Shown here: piece by piece, positions 44,811 to 53,318 of the stretch
Layout of the letters: the number at the start of each line of letters is the position of its first letter
How positions within the stretch are numbered: the stretch's first letter is position 1
Source of the DNA: Paenibacillus azoreducens
Lineage (GTDB): Bacteria > Bacillota > Bacilli > Paenibacillales > Paenibacillaceae
Direction: 5' to 3'
Assembly: GCF_021654775.1 (NCBI RefSeq)
Contig: NZ_AP025343.1
Location: 6,512,001 to 6,576,000 of the forward strand
Length of the DNA: 64,000 nucleotides
Notes under the pieces: generated by a model
What the model saw: the letters and a program-made list of their open reading frames with translations, nothing else
Database searches by the model: none
What the model was told of the DNA's origin: nothing
Position numbers and translations under genes: made by a program

Positions 44811-45668
44811 ATGCTTTTACCTATTCTGCTTGTTCTTGCTTCCGGCATGGCGCATGCCGTATGGAGCATGTTCACCAAACGGAGCGTGAACAAAGGCGTT
44901 TTTTTATGGTCGATCATGATGATTCCTTCCGTTCTGCTGCTTCCGGTTCTGGTAGCCGAACTATGGCGTCATCCTTTGTCGTGGGGCGCGTACGGGCTTC
45001 TCCTGCTGTCGGTTATCCTGCAAGGATTGTATTCATGGCTGCTGTCCAAAACGTATGAGCTTGGAGATCTGTCGCAAATTTATCCGATTATGCGCGGGAC
45101 CAGCACGCTTTTGGTTCCGCTGATCGGCGTCGCTTTCCTTCATGAAACGCTGACTGCCTTCGGATGGCTCGGAATTTTATGTATGATTGCAGGCTTTTTC
45201 CTGCTAAGCGGTATGGGCCGAGGCGGCAGCAAGAAAGACGCCCGGCCCCAAAACCTTAAGCCGTTTCTGCTGGCGCTTTGCGTCGGCCTTTGCACCACCT
45301 GTTATGTATTCGTGGATAAATTAAACCTGGAAAATGTTTCGCCCTTGGCTCTGCTCGAAGTAACGAACATCGGGTTTGTGGCCGGTTTGACACCGCTTGT
45401 GCTCACTTCCGGCGCGTTGCGGCAGGAATGGAGAACAAATCGTTCCACCATTTTCCTGGGAGCCATATTGAACCCCGGTTCATACCTGCTTTTCCTGTTC
45501 GCGATGCAGCAGGCGCCTATGGCCCATATCAGTCCATTGCGGGAGATCGGCACCGTGTTCGCCACCTTCCTTGGCGTCCTCATTCTAAAGGAGCAGCAGG
45601 GACTCAAACGGATTTTATCTTCCATTGTGGTTTTTTCCGGCATTCTGTTGATCGGGATGCTCGGATAG
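44811..45668 (+). CDS. EamA/DMT-family transporter
   Basis: 285 residues, ten hydrophobic segments in two EamA repeats. The N-terminus AHAVWSMFTKRSVNKGVFLW is typical of the family, and the second repeat ends with LKEQQGLKRILSSIVVFSGILL. ATG 44811 follows AAGGAG. It is 22 bp downstream of the phosphoesterase and likely moves the substrate or product of that enzyme. Repeat family B copy 3 and a bidirectional terminator follow. Confidence 0.9.
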   Translation: MLLPILLVLASGMAHAVWSMFTKRSVNKGVFLWSIMMIPSVLLLPVLVAELWRHPLSWGAYGLLLLSVILQGLYSWLLSKTYELGDLSQIYPIMRGTSTLLVPLIGVAFLHETLTAFGWLGILCMIAGFFLLSGMGRGGSKKDARPQNLKPFLLALCVGLCTTCYVFVDKLNLENVSPLALLEVTNIGFVAGLTPLVLTSGALRQEWRTNRSTIFLGAILNPGSYLLFLFAMQQAPMAHISPLREIGTVFATFLGVLILKEQQGLKRILSSIVVFSGILLIGMLG

Positions 45669-45680
45669 ATACAAAAACAA

Positions 45681-45732
45681 CCCCACAAAGCGGAGCCCAT
45701 GCTTCGAATCTTATTCCAAATCCTTTGCGGGC
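45681..45732. repeat. Repeat family B, copy 3 (52 bp)
   Basis: CCCCACAAAG (45681-45690) to CTTTGCGGGC (45723-45732), interior GGAGCCCATGCTTCGAATCT. It starts 12 bp after the transporter stop codon. Confidence 0.85.
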
Positions 45733-45764
45733 ACCCCAAAAAACTTATCCATCCTGCAATCACC

Positions 45765-45800
45765 AAAAAACGGGCAAGCCGAAAAGGCTTCCCGTTTTTT
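45765..45800. terminator. Bidirectional terminator
   Basis: AAAAAACGGG...CCCGTTTTTT with inner AAGCC-GAAAA-GGCTT, serving the plus-strand transporter gene and the minus-strand glucosidase gene. Confidence 0.92.
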
Positions 45801-45823
45801 AATGGCTTAAAATGCACAATGCA

Positions 45824-47497
45824 TTATTTTAATTTCAGCACTTGGGCTTCGTAAGGGCGTAGCTCCAATCCGCGGAGATTCGCTTCAGCCGGCCATTCAT
45901 AGTTGCCGATGAGCTGCTCTGCCCCATTATATTGCACGTTGTCCGGAAGATGAAAGGTTACCGGCTCCGCGAAGAAGTTGAGGATGATGAGCAGCCGTTC
46001 TTCCCCCAGAGTCCGGGTATACGCATAGATACGATCATTTTCCTCCAAGAGAAGATCATATTTACCGTAAACGATCACTTCATGCTGTTTCCGAAGTTCA
46101 ATCAGACGGCGGTAATAATGGAAAATGGAATCCGGATCTTCGAGCGATTCCTTGGCGTTGATATGCACATAATTCGGATTCATTTTCAGCCAAGGCGTCC
46201 CTGTCGTAAAACCGCCGTTAGGCGAGTCATCCCACTGCATCGGCGTACGGGCGTTATCCCGCCCTTTGTAGTAGATCGACTCCATGATTTGCGCTTCGGA
46301 ACGTCCTGCTTCGCGATACTCGCGGAACATGTTGAGCGTTTCAATATCCTTGTACTCTTCAAGCGTGTCGAAACGGACATTGGTCATTCCGAGTTCTTCG
46401 CCTTGATAAATATAAGGCGTTCCTTGCAAGGTATGCAGCAGAGTGGCCAGCATTTTGGCCGATTCCTTGCGATATTTGCCGTCATCCCCGAAGCGGGACA
46501 CCATGCGCGGCTGATCATGGTTGTTCAGGAACAGACTGTTCCAGCCCTTGCCTTCAAGCTCGTACTGCCATTTGCTCATGATTTGCTTGAAACCTGCGAG
46601 CTTCCAAGGTATCACATTCCATTTTGCTTCAGGACCCGAGTCGATATCCATCAGCTCAAACTGGAAGACCATGTTCAATTCGCCCCGGTCCTCACCGACA
46701 AAAAACGAAGCCTCGTCAGGGGATACCCCTGGTGTTTCCCCGACAGTCATCACATCGTATTTGGACATGACTTCCCGGTTCATTTCCTGTAAAAATTCAT
46801 GAATGCGCGGACCGTTCATGAAATATTTGCCACCGTCGTTGTATTTGCCTTCGCCCGCTGCATCCGGCAATCCCTCAACCTTGCTGATCATATTAATGAC
46901 ATCCATCCGGAAGCCGTCAATGCCTTTATCCAGCCACCAAGTCATCATGTCATAGACTTCGCGGCGGACCTTCTCATTTTCCCAGTTCAGGTCCGGCTGC
47001 TTCGAAGAAAAGAGATGCAGGTAATATTGTCCCGTCGTTTCATCGAGCTTCCATGCGGATCCGCTGAAGATGGAAGCCCAGTTATTCGGTTCCTTCCCGT
47101 CTTTGCCGTCACGCCAGATATAGTAATCACGATAAGCGTTATCTTTGGATTTGCGGGATTCCAGGAACCAGGCATGTTCATCGGAGGTATGGTTTACAAC
47201 CAGGTCCATAATCAGCTTCATGCCCCGGCTGTGCAGACCTTCCAGAAGCCGGTCCCAATCCGCCATCGTGCCGAATTCATTCATAATCCCTTGGTAGTTG
47301 CTGATATCGTATCCGTTGTCGTCATTTGGAGATTCATACACCGGGCTCAGCCAGATGACATCCACGCCCAGCTTCTGCAAATAATCCAGCCGGGAGATGA
47401 TTCCCGGAATATCGCCGATCCCGTCCCCGTTGCTATCCTGGAAACTTCGCGGATAAATCTGATACACTACGCTTTCTTTCCACCATGTTTTTTTCAT
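45824..47497 (-). CDS. malL: GH13 alpha-glucosidase (oligo-1,6-glucosidase/MalL-like)
   Basis: 557-residue cytoplasmic retaining glycosidase. N-terminal KESVVYQIYPRSFQDSNGDG IGDI is the GH13 subfamily 31 start; nucleophile Asp in GFRMDVINM, acid/base Glu in VGETPG, transition-state Asp in NNHDQPR. ATG 47497 follows AGGAGAAAAAGAG; the frame opens 15 codons earlier. It is the last gene of an ABC-sugar operon and so likely cleaves imported alpha-glucosides (isomaltose, maltose or trehalose-type). A trehalose-6-phosphate hydrolase is less likely since import here is by ABC transport, not PTS. Confidence 0.92.
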   Translation of the reverse strand: MKKTWWKESVVYQIYPRSFQDSNGDGIGDIPGIISRLDYLQKLGVDVIWLSPVYESPNDDNGYDISNYQGIMNEFGTMADWDRLLEGLHSRGMKLIMDLVVNHTSDEHAWFLESRKSKDNAYRDYYIWRDGKDGKEPNNWASIFSGSAWKLDETTGQYYLHLFSSKQPDLNWENEKVRREVYDMMTWWLDKGIDGFRMDVINMISKVEGLPDAAGEGKYNDGGKYFMNGPRIHEFLQEMNREVMSKYDVMTVGETPGVSPDEASFFVGEDRGELNMVFQFELMDIDSGPEAKWNVIPWKLAGFKQIMSKWQYELEGKGWNSLFLNNHDQPRMVSRFGDDGKYRKESAKMLATLLHTLQGTPYIYQGEELGMTNVRFDTLEEYKDIETLNMFREYREAGRSEAQIMESIYYKGRDNARTPMQWDDSPNGGFTTGTPWLKMNPNYVHINAKESLEDPDSIFHYYRRLIELRKQHEVIVYGKYDLLLEENDRIYAYTRTLGEERLLIILNFFAEPVTFHLPDNVQYNGAEQLIGNYEWPAEANLRGLELRPYEAQVLKLK

Positions 47498-47554
47498 CTC
47501 TTTTTCTCCTATCCATTTGATCTTTAATGACATACGAGCCATATCCAGGTCCGC

Positions 47555-48382
47555 TTATGATTTCACCGCGCCTTGCGTTATGCCGTTAATGATCCATTTC
47601 TGGGCTACCAGATATACGATGACCATCGGCGCCAGCGCAAGCAGGTACGAAGCAAACGCAAGGTTGTAATCCGTGCTGAACTGCCCTTGGAAAACGTACT
47701 GTACCAGAGGCAGCGTATAAGAGTCCGGTTCGCTCAAAATGATGAGCGGCAGCATAAAGTCATTCCAGGTCGACAGACAGCTCAGAATGGCTACCGTCGC
47801 ATTAATCGGTGCGAGGAGCGGGAAAATAATGCGCCAGAAGGTTCCATACGTCGTTGCTCCATCCACCGTCGCCGCTTCTTCCAGTTCAACCGGAATGGAG
47901 CGGATATAACCCACATACACGAAAATGTTAAAGGCAAGCCCGTACACAATATATAAAATAATGATGCCCGGAATATTGTTCATATGCAGATCCGTCGTCA
48001 ATTTTACGACCGGGAGCATAATGATTTGAAACGGGATGAACATGGCGCTGATAAAGTATAAATACAGGCCTTTAAAAAATTTCTGCTTAATATTCCGTGC
48101 CACCGCGTAGGAAACAAGCGAATTGGTCAGCAGAATGAAACTAACGGAAATAAACGTGATCAGCGCGCTGTTTTTAAAAGCGCCGAAGAAATTCGTTGCT
48201 TCGATCGCCCGTGCGAAGTTATCGAAATGCAGCCCTGTCGGCAGCGAAAAAATCGACTTTGCCATTTCTTCCGGATTTTTCAGCGCAATCGAAACCGTCA
48301 TATAAAGAGGGAATAAAATAAGCAGAGACCCAAGAGTGATCAGGATTGTGACGACCCAATTCGTTGAGCTGCGTTTTTTCAT
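47555..48382 (-). CDS. Carbohydrate ABC transporter permease (MalG-like)
   Basis: 275 residues, six transmembrane helices. The cytoplasmic EAA loop reads ELEEAATVDGATTYGTFWRIIFPLL, which docks the ATPase. ATG 48382 overlaps the stop of the MalF-like gene by one base (TAATG). Partner of MalF-like permease and the lipoprotein binding protein; the operon has no ATPase gene, so a shared MsmX/MalK-type ATPase elsewhere must energise it (established for Bacillus sugar importers). Confidence 0.94.
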   Translation of the reverse strand: MKKRSSTNWVVTILITLGSLLILFPLYMTVSIALKNPEEMAKSIFSLPTGLHFDNFARAIEATNFFGAFKNSALITFISVSFILLTNSLVSYAVARNIKQKFFKGLYLYFISAMFIPFQIIMLPVVKLTTDLHMNNIPGIIILYIVYGLAFNIFVYVGYIRSIPVELEEAATVDGATTYGTFWRIIFPLLAPINATVAILSCLSTWNDFMLPLIILSEPDSYTLPLVQYVFQGQFSTDYNLAFASYLLALAPMVIVYLVAQKWIINGITQGAVKS

Positions 48383-49248
48383 TAGGCATCCATCTCCCTC
48401 TTCTGTAAAAAGTTAAGCTGTACCACGGAAATGATCACAATTACGATAAAGTAAATGACGGCATTGGCCGATTGATAGGCAAATTCCCCGCCTTGAAACC
48501 CGCCTTGATAAATCAGCATGGCAATGGACTGCGTAGCCCGCCCCGGACCGCCCCCGGTAAGCGCCACGATCTGGTCGAACACCATAAGCGAATTTTTCAT
48601 GGCAAGCACCATGTTGATCGTAAAGAACGAAGCCAGCATAGGAAAAGTAATGGACCGGAATGTTTCCCATTTGCCGGCTCCATCGATGTCGGATGCTTCA
48701 TACAGATCACGAGGGATCGTTTGCAGGCCGGCCAGATACAATATGGTGTTAAAAGCGATGCCCTGCCATACGGCCACGATCACGATGCCGACCCAGGCCC
48801 ATTTTTCGCTTCCCAAAATATTGATGGCGAGCGTCTCGCTCCCCAGTGCCTCCCCGATCGTCGGTATGGCGTTCGCAAAAATATAGTTGAAAATATAACC
48901 TACGATCAAAACGCCGAGGACGTTGGGCAGGAAATACACTCCGCGGAAGAAATTGCGGAATTTAATCTTTGAATTCAGACCCAACGCGATCAACAAGCTG
49001 ATGACATTAATCAAGACCGTCACGACGATCGCGTATTTAAAGGTAAACAAGTAAGCATTCAGTACGTTTTCATCCGTAAAAAGCGCCTTGAAGTTCTTGA
49101 AGCCTACGAAATCATAACCGTCGCTGTAACCGTCCCAGTTGGTAAAGGAATAAAAGATCCCTTGCAGCGTGGGAAAGGTATGGAATGTGAAGAACAACAG
49201 CAAAGCCGGTATCGTCATGCTGTAAAACGCTGCTTTTCTTTTTGACAT
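48382..49248 (-). CDS. Carbohydrate ABC transporter permease (MalF-like)
   Basis: 288 residues, six transmembrane helices without the long periplasmic insertion of enteric MalF. EAA loop: LYEASDIDGAGKWETFRSITFPML. ATG 49248 has an AGGAGG site upstream. It lies 206 bp after the binding-protein gene; that unusually long gap is filled by an expanded copy of repeat family B. Coupled to the MalG-like permease. Confidence 0.94.
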   Translation of the reverse strand: MSKRKAAFYSMTIPALLLFFTFHTFPTLQGIFYSFTNWDGYSDGYDFVGFKNFKALFTDENVLNAYLFTFKYAIVVTVLINVISLLIALGLNSKIKFRNFFRGVYFLPNVLGVLIVGYIFNYIFANAIPTIGEALGSETLAINILGSEKWAWVGIVIVAVWQGIAFNTILYLAGLQTIPRDLYEASDIDGAGKWETFRSITFPMLASFFTINMVLAMKNSLMVFDQIVALTGGGPGRATQSIAMLIYQGGFQGGEFAYQSANAVIYFIVIVIISVVQLNFLQKREMDA

Positions 49249-49278
49249 AGGGCTCCTCCTTTTTCATAGCGAAAACAA

Positions 49279-49394
49279 CCCCACAAAGAGTATCGGAAAG
49301 AAGTAAGGGCGCCTCTCACAGAGGGGCGCTTTTGCGGAGCAAAAGTACGGAGTGACATGTGGCCTTCGAAGCTTATTCCGATTACTTTGCGGGG
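49279..49394. repeat. Repeat family B, copy 4, with a nested 64-bp insertion
   Basis: Left end CCCCACAAAG (49279-49288) and right end CTTTGCGGGG (49385-49394) enclose a normal interior (TGACATGTGGCCTTCGAAGC...) interrupted at 49289-49352 by 64 bp that hold two hairpins, GCGCCTCT...AGAGGGGCGC and TTTTGC-GGA-GCAAAA. It lies between the binding-protein and permease genes. Confidence 0.8.
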
Positions 49395-49454
49395 ACCCCT
49401 TAACTTTCTAATATAGAAGAGAGCGCACAGGCCGCGCCCTCCCCCTCAAAAACT

Positions 49455-50696
49455 CTACTTGCGGGCCGCCACTTTATCCCATTCCGTATCGAACTGCTTC
49501 ACGTATGCGTCGATATCTTTCTTTTGCATGAAGCCTTGAATGATCGTGTCGGCTTTGACCGCGCTAGGGATATAGTGATCGGAGAAGTCTTCGATCGCTC
49601 CGCTTTCGAATGCTTCATTAAATCCTTGAACGCTGGCATCGGATTGGTTCACGCCTTTGACTGCGGAAAATGCCTTTTGCTGATCGATGAAAGTCTGCAC
49701 ATTCTCGGACTTCAGCAAAAATTCGATAAATTTCTTCGCTTCTTCCGGATGTTTCGTGTTTTTGGAAACCGTCAAAAGCGTATCGACGCCGGAGATGACC
49801 TTGTTCCGGCCCGCATCATTTGTGCCAGGGAACGGGAATACGCCAACCGAGGCATCCGGATTCGCTTTCAAAATTTCCGGAATCGCCCACACGCCTTGCA
49901 GATACATTGCAGCTTCGCCTTTGGCAAATGCCGCATTGCCGTCGTTGTATCCCTTGCCGTACATATCCTTTTCCGCGAAATCCATGAGCTTCAATTGCTT
50001 TTCGGCTACTTCGCGGAATTCGGGGCTGTCGAATTTGGTTTTCCCTTCGGCACGCTCCCCGTAGAAATCAATGCCCATAATTTCCGTTGACAAGGAGTTA
50101 AATGGGACCAGCGTCGTCCAGGAATCCTTGATGGTCAAATAGAAGGGCGTTTTGCCTGCATCTTTGACCTTTTGCGCTGTCGCTATCAGTTCGTCCCAGG
50201 TTTTCGGAATTGAAAGCCCAAGCTCTTCAAACATTTTTTTGTTATAAATGACTCCGCTCGCATTCGCCGTAAACGGAATGCCGTTTACCTTTTCGGAACC
50301 GGTCAGCTTGTTCATCATGTTCAGATATGCGGGCTGGATATTCCCGGTTAATCCGCTATCCGAAAAGTCGGCAAACACTCCGCTTTTCGCCAACTGCGCA
50401 TAGGTGTCGGTCGCGCCGATGCCGATAATGTCCGGTACGTCTTTTTTGGCTACGCGGGTTTTAAGGACGGTTTCGGCATCCGGAGGATTCACCTGGGTCA
50501 CTGTGATATTGGGATTGGCATCGTTAAACTTTTTGACCAACTCATCAAAGGAAGCTTTGGCTTCGGTTTTATTCTGAAAAAATTCCAGCTTGATCTTTCC
50601 GTCGTCTGCAGCATCTTTTTTGCCTCCGCAGCCAGCCAGAGCCATCGCAAATAATGCGCTTACAAGTACAATTGAAATCATCTTTTTCTTTTTCAT
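49455..50696 (-). CDS. Sugar-binding lipoprotein of the ABC importer
   Basis: 413 residues. The signal peptide ends in the lipobox LAGC (Cys near residue 23), anchoring it to the membrane. The mature part is a cluster-B solute-binding protein with KTWDELIATAQKVKDAGKTP and AMYLQGVWAIPEILKA. Ligand inferred to be an alpha-glucoside from the operon. ATG 50696 follows TTGGAGGG. First gene of the operon; two GTAAACGTTTAC operators upstream (50736 and 50897) imply repression by the neighbouring LacI protein. Confidence 0.94.
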   Translation of the reverse strand: MKKKKMISIVLVSALFAMALAGCGGKKDAADDGKIKLEFFQNKTEAKASFDELVKKFNDANPNITVTQVNPPDAETVLKTRVAKKDVPDIIGIGATDTYAQLAKSGVFADFSDSGLTGNIQPAYLNMMNKLTGSEKVNGIPFTANASGVIYNKKMFEELGLSIPKTWDELIATAQKVKDAGKTPFYLTIKDSWTTLVPFNSLSTEIMGIDFYGERAEGKTKFDSPEFREVAEKQLKLMDFAEKDMYGKGYNDGNAAFAKGEAAMYLQGVWAIPEILKANPDASVGVFPFPGTNDAGRNKVISGVDTLLTVSKNTKHPEEAKKFIEFLLKSENVQTFIDQQKAFSAVKGVNQSDASVQGFNEAFESGAIEDFSDHYIPSAVKADTIIQGFMQKKDIDAYVKQFDTEWDKVAARK

Positions 50697-50735
50697 CGTT
50701 TTGACCCTCCAATGATTTTATCGTTAAATGAAAGA

Positions 50736-50747
50736 GTAAACGTTTAC
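50736..50747. promoter_or_regulatory. LacI-family operator 1
   Basis: GTAAACGTTTAC, a perfect palindrome with central CG, 40 bp upstream of the sugar-binding-protein start. Confidence 0.8.
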
Positions 50748-50896
50748 TGTATGGTTAAAAAAAATGATGTCTTCAGAACTTCTACTGACCACCCCCTATT
50801 TAAAATTCACTTTTTTGATCATGAAATTATATAATTTAAACTAATGATTGAGCAGATAAAGGCAGCCGGGTGAAATGTATGGATAAGATTTTGAAT

Positions 50897-50910
50897 AGTA
50901 AACGTTTACT
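50897..50910. promoter_or_regulatory. LacI-family operator 2
   Basis: AGTAAACGTTTACT, a perfect 14-bp palindrome, 161 bp from operator 1 in the 327-bp region 50697-51023 between the sugar operon and lacI-type gene; spacing could permit repression by DNA looping. Confidence 0.8.
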
Positions 50911-50937
50911 CAATTATTGAAAAAATGAGCCTTTGAA

Positions 50938-51017
50938 TCAATTTCATAATGGATTACGGAACTTGAAAACATCTACATCCAGTTGAATTCAGGCATCCGG
51001 CGACATGATGAAATTGA
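50938..51017. repeat. Repeat family A, copy 3 (80 bp)
   Basis: Ends TCAATTTCATAATG and CATGATGAAATTGA are near-perfect terminal inverted repeats. The right end is 7 bp from the stop codon of the LacI gene. Confidence 0.7.
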
Positions 51018-51023
51018 TGATCT

Positions 51024-52031
51024 TCAAGGCAATTTTCGAACGGTTTGTCTTTCAACGATGTAATGACTAACGATGCTGCTGGACACCTGCGACGTGTTTT
51101 CTATTAATGCTATCAGTTTTTCCGTGGCAAGCCGGCCCATATCTGCAAGCGGTTGATGAACCGTCGTCAGCGGCGGGTAAATCATTCTGGAAATGTTTAA
51201 ATCATCATAGCCGATGATCGATAGATCATCTGGGATCTTCAGCCCTTTCTCAAACGCAGCTCCCATGGCCCCGACGGCCATTTCATCACTTGCGGCAAAC
51301 ACGGCCGTGAATGATGGAGCTTCCGCCAGCAGCTTATGCATGGCCTGCCTTCCGCTCTCATAGCCAAAATTCCCGTAAGCGATCCTGTCTTCATCAACTT
51401 CTATTCCGTGATCGGCAAGCGCCTGTTTATAGCCCTCCACACGCGGTGTTCCGGCGATCGGATCGGTTAACGTGCCACTGATCATGGCGATTTCGCGATG
51501 TCCGTTCCGAATAAGATAATCCGTTGCCTGATATGCGGCTTGGCGGTCATCGACCTTGACGTAGGGAATCATATGCTTATGAGTCTGCGTGTTGACCAGT
51601 ACCACCGGTACCCTCATGTCATTGAGCGCCTCATAATACTCATCCTTCAAAAACTCGCTTGTGAACACGATTCCGTCGATCTGTTTTTCCCGCAGCACCT
51701 GCAAATATTTCATCGTTCTTTTGCCGTCTTCGGCCGTGTTGCACACGATCACGCTAAACCCCTTTTCATGTGCCGCATCCTCAACGCCATGCAAAATATC
51801 CGATGAAAAGTTGCTTGAAACATCGGGAAACAATACCCCGATCGTTTGCGTCCGTTTATTGATGAGTCCACGGGCAATCGCATTGGGTTGATAACCAAGC
51901 TCCTCTACCGCCTGCAGCACCTTTTGCTTTGTTTTGTCCGAAAAGCCTGTAAGGTTATGAAGCACGCGGGACACGGTGGCAACGGATACATTCGCTGCTT
52001 TGGCCACATCTTTGATTGTCGGGGGATTCAT
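51024..52031 (-). CDS. LacI-family repressor of the sugar operon
   Basis: 335 residues: HTH TIKDVAKAANVSVATVSRVL plus the hinge helix NAIARGL and a periplasmic-binding-like sugar domain. ATG 52031 is preceded by GAAGG. Identical GTAAACGTTTA cores lie before this gene (52070) and twice before the sugar-binding-protein gene, so it probably represses itself and the operon until an alpha-glucoside is present. It is transcribed in the same direction, upstream of the operon. Confidence 0.94.
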   Translation of the reverse strand: MNPPTIKDVAKAANVSVATVSRVLHNLTGFSDKTKQKVLQAVEELGYQPNAIARGLINKRTQTIGVLFPDVSSNFSSDILHGVEDAAHEKGFSVIVCNTAEDGKRTMKYLQVLREKQIDGIVFTSEFLKDEYYEALNDMRVPVVLVNTQTHKHMIPYVKVDDRQAAYQATDYLIRNGHREIAMISGTLTDPIAGTPRVEGYKQALADHGIEVDEDRIAYGNFGYESGRQAMHKLLAEAPSFTAVFAASDEMAVGAMGAAFEKGLKIPDDLSIIGYDDLNISRMIYPPLTTVHQPLADMGRLATEKLIALIENTSQVSSSIVSHYIVERQTVRKLP

Positions 52032-52069
52032 TCACATTACCTTCTTTATGCTGCAAATTAGAAAAAATG

Positions 52070-52083
52070 AGTAAACGTTTAAC
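52070..52083. promoter_or_regulatory. LacI-family operator 3 (autoregulatory)
   Basis: AGTAAACGTTTAAC differs from the two other operators at one outer position; it lies about 40 bp upstream of the LacI gene. Confidence 0.7.
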
Positions 52084-52247
52084 TTGTTACCGAGTATAAT
52101 GTTCTACGTAGCGTTTGTCAATGATTTTACGTTTTCGCAAACGCGAAATAAAATTGTTAACATTATAAAATTTTACCCTGCCCTGTTGGGTACAAGGGAT
52201 TATGGATGCGTATAACAGTATCATATAGAATATTGTTAACCACGAAG

Positions 52248-52357
52248 CAATTTCATAATGGATTTATATCGAGTTTGTGGACCTTGATACAAGAGCATCA
52301 AATACATATGATCTATATCCAACTTGATTTCAAACAGCAAGCGGCATTATGAAATTG
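52248..52357. repeat. Repeat family A, copy 4 (110 bp)
   Basis: Perfect 13-bp terminal inverted repeats CAATTTCATAATG and CATTATGAAATTG. The interior GGATTTATATCGAGT matches copy 2. Its right end supplies an in-frame ATG for the next gene that is probably not used. The surrounding gene-free stretch is 52032-52384. Confidence 0.8.
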
Positions 52358-52384
52358 ACTCACGTGAAAATAATGGAGGACATC

Positions 52385-53272
52385 ATGAACCTGAATGAAG
52401 GCAATCGCAAAAAACTCGAGAAACTGATCTCCGAACATCAATGTGACCATATCTCGGAATATCTCCTTGAGAATACCCGCCAAGGAATCCGGTACAGCAA
52501 ATCGGAGGTTGAAAACTACGAAGCTGCCGGTCATTCCAGAATCGGAGGAGATCCCGATCTTCCTTCCCACACCGAATGGCCCGCGACTACCGACGGGATA
52601 CCGATGACTTTTGTGGCGCAGCTGAACCTGAACGATTTGGCCGGACAGGCCGATACTCCGCTGCTTCCCAAAAGCGGCATGCTTTATTTCTTCGTGGGTG
52701 TGGATGAACCGGCTTACAATATCGAACACCATGTCATCCATGTACAGGCGAATGAGCTTGCTTCCGTCAAACGCCGCATGGCACCGGAAACGACAGCCTT
52801 GGAAGAACAATTTAACGGGTATCGCATTGAAGCCCGAACGTCGCTTGAACCGCCGAACTATGCCTATGCCGATTATGACGTGATTGAGAGCGATACGTTT
52901 GATTATGACGATTATGAAGATCTAACCTTTGCGATTAGTGAACATCAAAACGAGGATATCGCCACGATGTTTGGTTATCCGACGGATCAGCATGGAGACT
53001 GCGAACATGAAGCCGCCTTGATGATTTTAACCGGCCAAGATTATGATTATCATCCGGAGCAGGCGCTGCGGCAAATAACTGATCATTTTGCGGGAAATCG
53101 GGACAAGGCTGAGGAGGAAATACAGGATACGCTCATGCTTTTGGAAATCGAAAGCGATAACGATGTCGGATTCTGCTGGTGGGATGCCGGCGTGCTGCAT
53201 TTTTTTATCCGCAAGGAGGATTTGCTGGCAGGCCGCTTTGACCGCACCTATTGTTCACTTTATTCAAGCTGA
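52385..53272 (+). CDS. DUF1963 (YwqG-like) protein
   Basis: 295 residues. SRIGGDPDLPSHTEWPATTDGIPMTFVAQLNLNDL is the DUF1963 signature; the middle carries TMFGYPTDQHGDCEH and the end DNDVGFCWWDAGVLHFFIRKEDL. The family is soluble and of unknown biochemical role, often near toxin or immunity genes. ATG 52385 follows GGAGGACATC; an earlier in-frame ATG at 52349 lies within a repeat element. Followed after 46 bp by the DUF4261 gene, probably co-transcribed. Confidence 0.9.
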   Translation: MNLNEGNRKKLEKLISEHQCDHISEYLLENTRQGIRYSKSEVENYEAAGHSRIGGDPDLPSHTEWPATTDGIPMTFVAQLNLNDLAGQADTPLLPKSGMLYFFVGVDEPAYNIEHHVIHVQANELASVKRRMAPETTALEEQFNGYRIEARTSLEPPNYAYADYDVIESDTFDYDDYEDLTFAISEHQNEDIATMFGYPTDQHGDCEHEAALMILTGQDYDYHPEQALRQITDHFAGNRDKAEEEIQDTLMLLEIESDNDVGFCWWDAGVLHFFIRKEDLLAGRFDRTYCSLYSS

Positions 53273-53318
53273 GAAAGAGCAATATCAGTAATAGCCAATA
53301 AATTAGGAGGCGTTAAAA

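Noticed and set aside
45824..47497. Trehalose-6-phosphate hydrolase as the GH13 identity
   Set aside because: Same subfamily, but the operon has an ABC importer and no PTS component, which favours a non-phosphorylated substrate.
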